Assembly: GCA_965224095.1 (NCBI GenBank)
Contig: OZ245039.1
Coordinates: 2,542,001-2,606,000, forward strand
Origin: JBPEWY01 sp965224095
GTDB taxonomy: Bacteria > Bacteroidota > Bacteroidia > Flavobacteriales > Flavobacteriaceae
Length of the DNA stretch: 64,000 nt
Direction: 5' to 3'
Position 1 is the stretch's first letter. Each line of letters begins with the position of its first letter. The notes under the pieces are model-generated. The model saw nothing but the letters and a program-made list of their open reading frames with translations, was not told the DNA's origin and made no database searches. Made by a program: the position numbers and the translations under genes. Of the stretch, positions 45,030-53,798 are shown one piece after another.

Positions 45030-45584
45030 ATGGATAAGCATACCGATTATACCAACGCATTTTTAAACGGTGATAGTACCGTTTTGCAGGACCTGTATTC
45101 AAAATGCTATCCGGAAATCGAACGTTATATCGTAAAACATCAGGGTGGGAAACCGGAAGCGGAAGATATTTTTCAGAATGCTTTGGTGCTTCTCTACGTA
45201 AAGCTGAAAAAAGAAAAACTACAGATACAATCTTTTGAAAAGTATTTGTTTACCATCTGTAAAAACATGTGGCGAAGGAAAGCCAAATTAAAAAAAAGGG
45301 TAACAAATACCGATGTAATACCTCTTATTGATGAGAGTAATGAGTTGGCCTCCTTTTATCAGGAACAGAAACAATGGGATTTATTTCAGGAAAAATTTAA
45401 AGAACTATCCGATCCCTGTAAAAAAATTCTGGAAATGATTTTTAAAAAGGAAACATACGAGGAAATCGTTACCTATTTCGGGTATGCCAGCCATACGGTG
45501 GCCAGGCAGCGTGTTTTTAAATGCAAATCAAGACTCATACAGCTTATTAAAAAAGATAAAAGGTATCAACAACTTAAAAAATAA
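45030..45584 (+). CDS. ECF-type RNA polymerase sigma factor
   Basis: A 184-residue sigma-70 family protein. Region 2: GGKPEAEDIFQNALVLLYVKL and SFEKYLFTICKNMWRRKAK. Region 4: LSDPCKKILEMIFKKETYEEIVTYFGYASHTVARQRVFKCKSRLI. It starts 154 bases from a divergent secreted protein and is followed after 3 bases by a TPR membrane protein. The divergent anchor-L, subtilase and CHAT genes are plausible targets; this is inference from position. Confidence 0.88.
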   Translation: MDKHTDYTNAFLNGDSTVLQDLYSKCYPEIERYIVKHQGGKPEAEDIFQNALVLLYVKLKKEKLQIQSFEKYLFTICKNMWRRKAKLKKRVTNTDVIPLIDESNELASFYQEQKQWDLFQEKFKELSDPCKKILEMIFKKETYEEIVTYFGYASHTVARQRVFKCKSRLIQLIKKDKRYQQLKK

Positions 45585-45587
45585 GCC

Positions 45588-46394
45588 ATGGAAATGGATA
45601 ATGATATATTAGAACAGCTACGGCGTTATTTGCAGGGAGAGATGAATGCCGGAGAACGGAGCGATTTCAAAAAATTACTCGCCGGTTCCGAGGAGATGCA
45701 GGACTTCGTAAAATCGTATCGGCAAATGGAAGCGTTTGCTACCGAAACAGATTGGAATTTGCTGGAAGACAGATCTGATAGCAATACGGAAGCCCATTGG
45801 TTTAGAGCGCATGACACCCAGCTGTTTAAGGAGAAAGTGGCACAGTTTCGGAATAGGGAGCAACTCAGGCATAAAGTGCAACCCAATCTTTTGCGCAAAG
45901 TGGTGTGGTTAACAGCTGTGGCAGCGGTATTAGCGGTATTGTTCTATGTGCTGATACCTCAAAAAACGCATGTACGCGATTTTTATGTGCAATACAGTAA
46001 CTGGAACGAACTGCCTTCTTTGTCGGTGAAAGGCCAGGAAGACCAGGATGAAAGAAGGCAATTGGAATTTTTATTCGATGCCGGCAACTATGAAAAAGTT
46101 ATAGAAGTAAGCAATAAATTACAGGAGCAATTAACCGAAACAGATCCCAATGTGTTACTGTACAAGGGAGTGGCACAGCTGGAACAGAATAAGTATCAAG
46201 AGGCGCTTCATACTTTTGATGTTCTGGAACAAAGCAATACCCTGGATGCACATAAGGCACTATGGTATAAAGCCCTGGTGTATATGAAACAGGGCAATAA
46301 AGAAGCAACCGTAAAAAGCCTGGAAAAAGTGCTGGCCAGCAAAACCAATTACCGCTATACGGATGCTAAATCAATTCTGGACCGTATTCGCTGA
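45588..46394 (+). CDS. Single-pass membrane protein with TPR domain, candidate anti-sigma factor
   Basis: A 268-residue protein. The N-terminal cytoplasmic part of about 100 residues resembles anti-sigma domains (LRRYLQGEMNAGERSDFKKLLAGSEEMQDFV), then one transmembrane helix (VVWLTAVAAVLAVLFYVLI), then periplasmic TPR units (YEKVIEVSNKLQEQLTETDPN, YQEALHTFDVLEQSNTLD, KEATVKSLEKVLA). Layout and the 3-base gap from the sigma gene support an anti-sigma/sensor role. Confidence 0.75.
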   Translation: MEMDNDILEQLRRYLQGEMNAGERSDFKKLLAGSEEMQDFVKSYRQMEAFATETDWNLLEDRSDSNTEAHWFRAHDTQLFKEKVAQFRNREQLRHKVQPNLLRKVVWLTAVAAVLAVLFYVLIPQKTHVRDFYVQYSNWNELPSLSVKGQEDQDERRQLEFLFDAGNYEKVIEVSNKLQEQLTETDPNVLLYKGVAQLEQNKYQEALHTFDVLEQSNTLDAHKALWYKALVYMKQGNKEATVKSLEKVLASKTNYRYTDAKSILDRIR

Positions 46395-46771
46395 TCCATT
46401 CACTATTTTCTTCTAAATCTTCTTATAATTATGATAATAATTATGATGATGATAATTATAACTATAATTACAATTAAAGAAGAAACAGCCGATTTTAAAA
46501 TAGCCCACAAAAAACTTAAGATATTTAATGCTGGTAACATAATTGACGGATTATGGTTAATAACTAATTAAAGAAAAGGAAAATAACAAATGAAGAACAG
46601 AGGCAGAACACCCTTTTTTAAAAGGGGAAAACCTCATATTTTTTTTGGTAATATCATTTTTAATTGGTCATCAAATCGGAATTTACTACCTTGACCTTCC
46701 GTTTTTAAGACAGCTCCTGATACGCCTTCTTTTTCAGGATGTCTCCATATCTAATTTGAAATATATACTAT
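46395..46771. other. AT-rich intergenic region before fhs
   Basis: No gene supported. A very AT-rich segment at about 46424-46485, with direct and inverted runs of ATAATTAT and GATGATGATAAT, forms a low-complexity palindrome. A mixed A/T region with no clear promoter box precedes the fhs ATG. Confidence 0.5.
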
Positions 46772-48442
46772 ATGACCGATCAGGAAATCGCCAAAAAAAT
46801 CTCGCTGCAACATATTAGCAATGTAGCTGAAAAATTAGGGCTTGATGCCAATGATATTGAAATGTATGGTAAGTACAAGGCCAAGCTCCCTCTTTCCATT
46901 ATTAACAGGGAAAGAGCAGAAAAAAGTAATCTCGTACTGGTAACCGCTATTTCGCCCACTCCGGCAGGAGAAGGAAAAACTACCATGTCTATCGGGTTGT
47001 CGGAAGGGTTAAATCAATTGGGCAAACAAACTACGGTGGTTTTACGCGAACCCTCATTAGGGCCGGTGTTTGGAATAAAAGGGGGTGCCACCGGCGGAGG
47101 CTATGCACAGGTATTACCTATGGAAGATATTAACCTGCATTTTACAGGTGATTTTTCAGCAATTGAAAAAGCGCATAATCTGTTGGCGGCGGTCATAGAC
47201 AATAATATTCAGAGCCGTACAACCTCTTTGGGGATCGATCCGCGTACTATTGCGTGGAAACGGGTGATGGATATGAACGACCGCTCACTTCGAAATATCG
47301 TAATCGGATTGGGAGGAACTACCTCGGGAGTACCCAGACAATCCGGATTTGATATTACGGCGGCCTCGGAAATCATGGCCATTCTTTGCCTATCGGAAGA
47401 TATGGAAGACCTTAAAAAGCGACTTGGAAATATTTTTGTAGGATATACACTCCAGGACCGCAAACCCATTTATGCACGCGATCTGAATGTACAGGGAGCT
47501 ATGGCAGCCCTGCTAAAAGACGCTATAAAACCTAATCTGGTACAGACCATAGAGGGAAATCCTGCCATTATTCACGGGGGGCCTTTTGCGAATATCGCTC
47601 AGGGGACCAATTCGGTCATCGCTACGCGGATGGGAATGTCACTCTCCGACTATACCGTTACCGAAGCTGGTTTCGGGGCCGATCTGGGAGCCGAGAAATT
47701 CCTGGATATCAAATGCCAGAGTGCCGGACTCAAACCCAAAGCGGTGGTATTAACAGCTACTATCAGGGCCTTGAAATATCACGGCGGTGCCGACTTAAAA
47801 CAACTTACGGAAGCCAATGTAGAAGCCGTTAAAAAGGGACTGCCCAATCTGGAAAAACACCTGGAAAATGTAAAGCAATTCGGAATAGAACCCGTTATTG
47901 CCATTAACCGTTTTGTTTCGGATGCGGATGAAGAAATAGAAGTAATACACGAATTCGCCAAAGCAAATAACGTACGGGTAGCACTGGCCGAGGTATGGGC
48001 CAAAGGAGGAAAAGGAGCCCTGGAATTAGCACAGCATGTGGTGGAAGTGGTGGAATCGGGAAACTCTGACTTTAAACCACTGTACAGCTGGGAAAGTGAC
48101 GTAAAAACCAAAATAGAAACCGTAGCTAAAAAAGTATATGGTGCCGATAGTGTGGAATATACCGCAACCGCCAGGAAAAACCTGAGAACCATTGCCAATC
48201 TGGGACTTGAAGGATTACCGGTGTGTATTGCCAAAACCCAAAAATCACTGTCCGATAATGCCAGATTACTGGGGAGGCCCAAAGGTTTTACCATTACCGT
48301 TCGCGAAATAGAAATCGCAGCAGGAGCCGGGTTTTTAGTTCCTATTACCGGCGATATGATGCGTATGCCCGGACTACCGGCACACCCCGCTTCGGAAAAG
48401 ATAAGTATTGATAACGAAGGTAATATTTCAGGATTGTTCTAA
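46772..48442 (+). CDS. fhs: Formate--tetrahydrofolate ligase
   Basis: A 556-residue protein, the normal size for Fhs. P-loop TPAGEGKTT at 63-71, then LREPSLGPVFGIKGGATGGGYAQV, TGDFSAIEKAHNLL and the RMGMSLSDYTVTEAGFGADLGAEKF segment, all conserved in this family. It makes 10-formyl-THF from formate, ATP and THF in the cytoplasm. With the formate dehydrogenase genes about 5 kb downstream it shows that this genome handles formate in both directions. Confidence 0.96.
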   Translation: MTDQEIAKKISLQHISNVAEKLGLDANDIEMYGKYKAKLPLSIINRERAEKSNLVLVTAISPTPAGEGKTTMSIGLSEGLNQLGKQTTVVLREPSLGPVFGIKGGATGGGYAQVLPMEDINLHFTGDFSAIEKAHNLLAAVIDNNIQSRTTSLGIDPRTIAWKRVMDMNDRSLRNIVIGLGGTTSGVPRQSGFDITAASEIMAILCLSEDMEDLKKRLGNIFVGYTLQDRKPIYARDLNVQGAMAALLKDAIKPNLVQTIEGNPAIIHGGPFANIAQGTNSVIATRMGMSLSDYTVTEAGFGADLGAEKFLDIKCQSAGLKPKAVVLTATIRALKYHGGADLKQLTEANVEAVKKGLPNLEKHLENVKQFGIEPVIAINRFVSDADEEIEVIHEFAKANNVRVALAEVWAKGGKGALELAQHVVEVVESGNSDFKPLYSWESDVKTKIETVAKKVYGADSVEYTATARKNLRTIANLGLEGLPVCIAKTQKSLSDNARLLGRPKGFTITVREIEIAAGAGFLVPITGDMMRMPGLPAHPASEKISIDNEGNISGLF

Positions 48443-48496
48443 ATCCGGGATACCACTTTTAATACGGTTTTAATAAGCTTTTACTTAAATACGGGT

Positions 48497-49234
48497 ATGG
48501 AAAAAGGTAAATCGAAAACCGATGTATTTAATGAAGAAACGTTTACGTACGTTCAAAGGTTTATTACAAAAAGAGCAGGTGATACCCGCGTTCTTGAAGT
48601 AGGTTGCGGTACGGGCGATTTTGCACTCAGACTCATGAAAATGGGAGTTTCACTCACGGCCTGCGATACCGATAAAACGGCGGTTGAACAAGCCTTAAAA
48701 AAGGGAGTCCCCGTAAAACACCTTGATTTTTTACAGCTCGAAAACAAGCCGTTCGATGTTATTGTATTTACGAGATCGTTACACCATATCCACCGGTTAC
48801 ACCAGGCCGTATCGCATTCAAAAACCTTATTGAAAAAAGGAGGACGGCTAATTGTAGAAGATTTTGATCTGGAAATGATAGATGGTCCTACTGCCAGATG
48901 GTATTACGATATGCGAATGTTAATGGCCGTATTTGCTAAGAATAGCGAACTCAATAAATATATTGAAGATCCTGTTAAAAAATGGAAGGAAGACCATCAT
49001 CATGATCATCCGTTGCATACGGGAAAAGCCATGGTACAAGCTATTCAGGATGCTTTTAAATTAATAGAAATAAAACAGGGCCCCTATCTGTTCCGATCCA
49101 TCTGTAATGTCCTTCCGCCGGATGAAACAAGCTATTACATTACAAAAAAAGTACTGGAAATTGAAAACGGATTAATAGCAAAACGCCATATTTTACCTAA
49201 CGGACTCCGCGTGGTTGCCGAAAAAAGAAAATAG
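48497..49234 (+). CDS. Class I SAM-dependent methyltransferase
   Basis: A 245-residue Rossmann methyltransferase with motif I RVLEVGCGTGDFALRLM near 31-47, motif II around TACDTD and RSLHHIHRLHQAV. It lacks substrate-specific motifs I can identify. It begins 54 bases after fhs. Confidence 0.78.
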   Translation: MEKGKSKTDVFNEETFTYVQRFITKRAGDTRVLEVGCGTGDFALRLMKMGVSLTACDTDKTAVEQALKKGVPVKHLDFLQLENKPFDVIVFTRSLHHIHRLHQAVSHSKTLLKKGGRLIVEDFDLEMIDGPTARWYYDMRMLMAVFAKNSELNKYIEDPVKKWKEDHHHDHPLHTGKAMVQAIQDAFKLIEIKQGPYLFRSICNVLPPDETSYYITKKVLEIENGLIAKRHILPNGLRVVAEKRK

Positions 49235-49320
49235 TATCTTTAAGTACCCGGATTTCAGGGAAAATGCAGAACTGAGAGATGCGGTAAAAGGGCATACAAT
49301 TGACGGAAATACTGAAAGGG

Positions 49321-49764
49321 ATGAGAAAAGTAGAGGTAAACATACAAATTCGTACAAAACCAAAAAATGTAATCGAGGCATTTACCAATCCGAAAATGCT
49401 GAGTGAATGGTGGGGTGTTGAAAGAGCGTTGGTCGAAAAAAAAGAAGGCGGCCTTTACGTAATCACCTGGATGGTATCAGACAAGGGATTCGGATATGTG
49501 TCTTCCGGAAGAATCAGAAAATATGATCCTGAAAAGGAATTGGTGATTTCCGATTTTGTTTATCTCAACCCGGAAAAACCTTTTTTAGGGCCTATGGAAT
49601 TAGTTGTAAGAGCTTATGATAAAAACGGGATATCAGAAGTGTATCTGTGCCAGGACGGGTATCAGCGCGGTACGGATTGGGACTGGTATTACGAAGCGGT
49701 AAAAGAAGCATGGCCTAAGGTAATGCAGGAATTTAAAGAATATCTGGAGAAGAGAACAGTGTAG
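49321..49764 (+). CDS. SRPBCC (AHSA1-like) domain protein
   Basis: 147 residues from the ATG at 49321; the frame is open from a TTG at 49300. START/AHSA1-like pattern: VNIQIRTKPKNVIEAFTNPKMLSEWWG, GGLYVITWMVSDKGFG, and a long C-terminal helix AWPKVMQEFKEYLEKR. A lipid- or ligand-binding helix-grip fold; ligand unknown. Confidence 0.75.
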   Translation: MRKVEVNIQIRTKPKNVIEAFTNPKMLSEWWGVERALVEKKEGGLYVITWMVSDKGFGYVSSGRIRKYDPEKELVISDFVYLNPEKPFLGPMELVVRAYDKNGISEVYLCQDGYQRGTDWDWYYEAVKEAWPKVMQEFKEYLEKRTV

Positions 49765-49790
49765 CAATACCAGACAGAAACATGAGTTAA

Positions 49791-50186
49791 ATGAAACAGA
49801 ATTCAGATACCCCAATTGAAAACTTCCCTAAAATAACCTCCACCCAATGGAAACCGGATACCATCTCTATTTCCCACAGTATGGTTCAATGTAAGTCTCC
49901 GGGAAAGTTCAGCGCCCAAAACGGTTCCGATTCCGTTAGATTGCATTTTGGATTAAAAGGAAATTGTGTTTCTTTTACTATGTTTGATCCGACGATGGGA
50001 TTACCGGATATACCGAAAAACTACATCCACCTTACCCATCAATTGGAAGAAAACAACACCGGAACTTTGGTAAGGACAATACAGGGTGATTTTTTAACGG
50101 TTGATAACGGTAAGAAGCGCTATGAAGAATCGCTGAAAGGTTGGGAAATGGTAATCCCGCTGATGAAAAAAACACTGAAAGGATAA
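49791..50186 (+). CDS. Hypothetical protein, weakly SRPBCC-like
   Basis: A 131-residue soluble protein. The C-terminal GWEMVIPLMKKTLKG resembles the end of AHSA1 domains, while the N-terminal half does not show the usual motifs. It may be a diverged relative of its upstream neighbour. No function assigned. Confidence 0.5.
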   Translation: MKQNSDTPIENFPKITSTQWKPDTISISHSMVQCKSPGKFSAQNGSDSVRLHFGLKGNCVSFTMFDPTMGLPDIPKNYIHLTHQLEENNTGTLVRTIQGDFLTVDNGKKRYEESLKGWEMVIPLMKKTLKG

Positions 50187-50205
50187 CCGATTAAAACTGT
50201 ATTTT

Positions 50206-51069
50206 TTGATGAAGAAAAACGCGATCAATTTATTGCTTGGAGTGGTGAGTACACTACTTGTAATGGCCCTCTTATTATATATGTTCTTTTTTGTAAATCC
50301 GTTTGGGATTTACGAACCTAATAAGCTCAAATGGATTCCGGTTTTAATTACTGCCGCCGGCTTTTTAATAAGCGGTTGGATTAATAGGGAGACACCGTGG
50401 AAATGGCTTCCCCTGTTGCTTCTTCCGTTGGTTGCTTTTAAGCCTTTTAATTTTTTGTATTTCCCGTTTTTCTGGATTCTTATTTTAACCGCTATCCTGG
50501 CACTGGTAAGTATGCGTAAAGACCTTTCGGCCCCCTATAAGAAATTGAGTGGCATAGCCCTTTTAGGGATTGGAATATTTTTCCTGTTCAATCAACCATT
50601 ACTGATGGAAGGGAATAATGCCGACGATACCCGGGAGGTGTGGAATTTTACGGAAAAAACCCGTTTAATACTGCCGGATCACGTCTTAACGAATAAAAAT
50701 AATACCGATTTTAACCTTTCCGAGCTTAAGGGGAAAACATATTTTATTACCTTTTGGGCAACCTGGTGTGCTCCCTGCTTAAAGGAAAAACCGGAACTGG
50801 ACAAACTAAAGGAACGCCTTAAAGAGCATCCCGACATCCGGTTTGTAGATATTTCTTTTGATACAGATCAGAATAAGTGGAAGCAATTTATTGAGAATAA
50901 GTCTCCTTCGGGAATGCAATTAATTTCTAAAGACCAGCAAAAAACAAGCAGGGCACTGGATTTCGCAGGACTACCTATGCATTTTGTGGTGAATGAGAAA
51001 GGTGTGTACACCAAATATAAGACCCTGGATGAGGCCAGAAAAAAAATATTACAATACGAAGTTCCCTAA
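50206..51069 (+). CDS. Membrane protein with TlpA-like thioredoxin domain
   Basis: A 287-residue protein with four hydrophobic segments in the first 130 residues and a periplasmic TlpA/ResA-type domain: GKTYFITFWATWCAPCLKEKPEL with active site WCAPC, and later AGLPMHFVVNEKGVY. A disulfide reductase of the envelope. Followed after 3 bases by a YafY-like regulator, so they are cotranscribed. Confidence 0.82.
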   Translation: MMKKNAINLLLGVVSTLLVMALLLYMFFFVNPFGIYEPNKLKWIPVLITAAGFLISGWINRETPWKWLPLLLLPLVAFKPFNFLYFPFFWILILTAILALVSMRKDLSAPYKKLSGIALLGIGIFFLFNQPLLMEGNNADDTREVWNFTEKTRLILPDHVLTNKNNTDFNLSELKGKTYFITFWATWCAPCLKEKPELDKLKERLKEHPDIRFVDISFDTDQNKWKQFIENKSPSGMQLISKDQQKTSRALDFAGLPMHFVVNEKGVYTKYKTLDEARKKILQYEVP

Positions 51070-51072
51070 TAA

Positions 51073-51750
51073 ATGAACCGGGTAGACCGATTAATGAATA
51101 TCCTGCTGACGTTACAGGCTAAAAAATTTGTAACGGCAGATGTCCTGGCCGAAAAATACGATCTCAGCACACGCACCATTTACAGAGATATTAGGGCTTT
51201 GAATGAAATGGGAGTTCCCATTTACTTTGAAACCAATAAAGGGTATACGCTTATGCAGGGATATTTTTTACCTCCGCTTTCGTTTACACCGGAGGAAGCA
51301 AATTCCCTGATCCTTTTAAGAACGCTTGCCTCTAAATTTGCCGATACCTCTATATTAAGGCAAACCGATACTGCCCTGGAAAAGATAAAAGCGGTTTTAA
51401 AATTTCACGACTGGAAAAAAACCGAAAAGATTGCTTCTAAAATGGAAGTATATACAGGAGCAGAAACCCGATCGGAAAACAACTTTTTAGCGGAAATCCA
51501 AAAAGCGGTTGTCGACAAAACCGTATTGAATATTCAATATATTGACAATAACAATCAGAGAACCGAGCGAAGTATAGAAGCCATCGGACTGATTTTTTAT
51601 ACAAACCAATGGCACGTATTAGCCTGGTGCTGTTTGCGCGAGGGATACCGCGACTTTAAGGTAAATCAAATTCAACAATTACAGACTACGTCAAAGGCTT
51701 TTTCCAGAGATCACGATTATACGGTTCAGGACTATATTAAAATTTTTTAG
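51073..51750 (+). CDS. YafY-like HTH/WYL-domain transcriptional regulator
   Basis: A 225-residue protein. N-terminal winged helix MNRVDRLMNILLTLQAKKFVTADVLAEKYDLSTRTIYRDIRALNEMGVPI (HTH_11 type), then a linker and a WYL-like C-terminal domain (IGLIFYTNQWHVLAWCCLREGYRDFKVNQI). The WYL triad is only partly present. Cytoplasmic regulator of unknown target, likely acting on its own unit. Confidence 0.85.
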   Translation: MNRVDRLMNILLTLQAKKFVTADVLAEKYDLSTRTIYRDIRALNEMGVPIYFETNKGYTLMQGYFLPPLSFTPEEANSLILLRTLASKFADTSILRQTDTALEKIKAVLKFHDWKKTEKIASKMEVYTGAETRSENNFLAEIQKAVVDKTVLNIQYIDNNNQRTERSIEAIGLIFYTNQWHVLAWCCLREGYRDFKVNQIQQLQTTSKAFSRDHDYTVQDYIKIF

Positions 51751-51863
51751 AAAGCGCTTTTTACTGACATAGGGTTGTCACTCCCCCTGTTTATTATTGC
51801 GGCATGCAATATTTATGTACAGCACTAAGTTGCTTTTATTTTTTAACCGTAATATCACAAAAC

Positions 51864-52406
51864 ATGGAAAATCAGAATTTTAGTATCCCGGAATTACATT
51901 TCGATGCCAATGGTGAATTGCTTACAGAAGCATCGCCTACCTCCTCAAAAGACGATTTTGATTTCTTTCAGGGCAAATTCAAACTGAAAAACAAAAAACT
52001 CAAATCTGTTTTTACGAATTGTACCGAGTGGGTGGAATTCGAGTCTACCCAGGAAATGTATAAGGTACTGCACGGCCTGGGTAATATTGATAATTTTATA
52101 GCCATCAGAGACGGAAAACCCTTTGAAGGGATGACCGTTCGACTGTTTAACCCGGAAACGAGGCTTTGGAGTATGTACTGGGCCGATTCCAATCGCGGAA
52201 CATTTGATCCGCCGGTGGTGGGCTCTTTTGAAAACGGAATAGGGTATTTTTTTACCAGAGATATTATTAATGGAGAAGGAGTGGTAGTTGTTTTCAGATG
52301 GGATGCCACCGATAAAAATCATCCGGTATGGAGCCAGGCGTTTTCCCGCGATCAGGGAAAAACCTGGGAATGGAACTGGTATATGTATATGACAAAAATC
52401 CACTAA
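51864..52406 (+). CDS. DUF1579-like hypothetical protein
   Basis: 180 residues from the ATG at 51864; an earlier in-frame ATG at 51804 would add a short signal-like segment. The DFDFFQGKFKLKNKKL start, MTVRLFNPETRLWSMYWADSN and VWSQAFSRDQGKTWEWNWYM match the beta-barrel DUF1579-type family. Role unknown. Confidence 0.6.
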   Translation: MENQNFSIPELHFDANGELLTEASPTSSKDDFDFFQGKFKLKNKKLKSVFTNCTEWVEFESTQEMYKVLHGLGNIDNFIAIRDGKPFEGMTVRLFNPETRLWSMYWADSNRGTFDPPVVGSFENGIGYFFTRDIINGEGVVVVFRWDATDKNHPVWSQAFSRDQGKTWEWNWYMYMTKIH

Positions 52407-52496
52407 ATTTGAAGAAACCGGGGGCTTTGTATAAAAACAGAGCCCTGCAATATTTCTTATTACCACCTAAAATAAATCGTAAAAAACCTGTCCGGA

Positions 52497-52850
52497 ATGA
52501 TACAAGATAAAACTTATCTCTGCTACTGGATCTGGATCCCCGTAATACTCATTGCCGGATTTTGGAAAAACGATTTGATTGATATACATAACCATGACAC
52601 ATACTATGATATAAGCACATTCCACGCAGCAATTGTTGTATCGTTATTCCTTTTAATATCCGGGTTAGGGTATTTTATTTATAGAACCGGGTTGAATTCG
52701 GCACTTAAAAAAGCCCATGGTTGGCTAACAGCCCTGGGTTTTATGCTTTTAGTAATCCTGTGGTTTCTTCAATACCGTATTAAAACAAATGAATTGCAGG
52801 GGGAGTTTAGTTTGTGGAATACAAAAACCTGGAACAACAAATCGATATAG
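52497..52850 (+). CDS. Small membrane protein with an oxidase-like HDTYY segment
   Basis: A 117-residue protein with three hydrophobic segments near 11-22, 40-61 and 77-96. The sequence IHNHDTYYDISTFHAAIVV is reminiscent of helix X of haem-copper oxidase subunit I, HDTYFVVAHFHYV. The protein is far too short to be an oxidase by itself. A small overlapping open frame follows. Could be a decayed or specialised relative; function unknown. Confidence 0.55.
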   Translation: MIQDKTYLCYWIWIPVILIAGFWKNDLIDIHNHDTYYDISTFHAAIVVSLFLLISGLGYFIYRTGLNSALKKAHGWLTALGFMLLVILWFLQYRIKTNELQGEFSLWNTKTWNNKSI

Positions 52851-52963
52851 TTTGGGCGCAATTGGCGGGATGGTTTTTAATCATCCTCGGGTTTGCCCTG
52901 TATATGATTAATATGGCAAAGACAATTGTAAAAAAGTATGGGGAGCGTCCGCAAAACAATTAG
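52814..52963 (+). CDS. Small single-helix membrane protein
   Basis: 49 residues from the GTG at 52814 to TAG at 52961-52963, overlapping the previous gene by 37 bases. An acidic start (VEYKNLEQQ) is followed by one membrane helix, LAGWFLIILGFALYMINM, and a basic tail. The composition looks like a real small membrane protein, not chance. It overlaps the convergent DUF2490 gene by 4 bases. Conservation would settle it. Confidence 0.45.
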   Translation: MEYKNLEQQIDIVWAQLAGWFLIILGFALYMINMAKTIVKKYGERPQNN

Positions 52964-53658
52964 AAACTGTGATGCAAACTTAACTGTAGCTGTGCTTTCC
53001 CCCAATTATCGGTCTTTTGATTCATCCAGCCCAGTTGCACCTTGACCTTATCGCTAAAGGTTTTACCAATCCCAAGATAGGTACGGTTACGGTCAAAGAG
53101 TTCCACTTCCCGTCCGTCGCCAATATCGGTCTGTCCATTAATAAACAGTTCGTTGTATAGCGCAATATAAGTAGCTCCCTTGCTCAGATCGGCCTGGTTA
53201 AGCGGAATATTTAAAAAGAGATTATAACGGTAGCGGGTTCTGAAATCCTGATTCTCTACCCAGCGCTGCTCATATCTGAATCTATGGGTAAAGTACAACC
53301 GCCCTCCTACCTTATGAGGCATGAGTGCTTCCTGATAAATCCGGCTTTCCGTACTGGTATCATCACTGTCTCCCGGAACACCCGTGGTAATATGTCCGTA
53401 TCCCAGGGTAAGTTTTATATTGGTGTTTTCAGGGCGATATGTAAACCCCGAACGTAAAAGTAATTGCTCCAGATCGCCTCCCAGGTTCCAGTTTCTGTAC
53501 TGAATATCTCCCTGTACACCCCAACGGCTTTCCCCAAAGGAGGTATTGTAAAAATACATATACCAGGCCCCGGTTTTAGATTCTTCCACCTGGGCAGATA
53601 GGCCAAGACTAAATAAACAACTCAAACATAATAGCAGTAAGTGATTCTTTTTAAGCAT
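52960..53658 (-). CDS. DUF2490 family outer-membrane protein
   Basis: A 232-residue protein with a signal peptide and amphipathic strands, ending in HHSF. Segments GAWYMYFYNTSFG, RLYFTHRFRYEQRW and YRYNLFLNIPLN match DUF2490, a family of predicted outer-membrane beta-barrels. Function unknown. Divergent from fdhD. Confidence 0.8.
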   Translation of the reverse strand: MLKKNHLLLLCLSCLFSLGLSAQVEESKTGAWYMYFYNTSFGESRWGVQGDIQYRNWNLGGDLEQLLLRSGFTYRPENTNIKLTLGYGHITTGVPGDSDDTSTESRIYQEALMPHKVGGRLYFTHRFRYEQRWVENQDFRTRYRYNLFLNIPLNQADLSKGATYIALYNELFINGQTDIGDGREVELFDRNRTYLGIGKTFSDKVKVQLGWMNQKTDNWGKAQLQLSLHHSF

Positions 53659-53798
53659 AGTGTCAATTTAAGGAAGCCCGAAAATAAGAAACAATCGTAT
53701 TTTTTGCAAAACCATTATGGGTAATAAAATCTTAAAATTTGAGTGAAAATCGCTGAAATCCACTAAATTTGATAGGAATCATTCCGAAAAAGACGATC

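Noticed and set aside
47779..48294. 171-codon antisense open frame in fhs
   Set aside because: Shadow of a well-conserved gene on the other strand.
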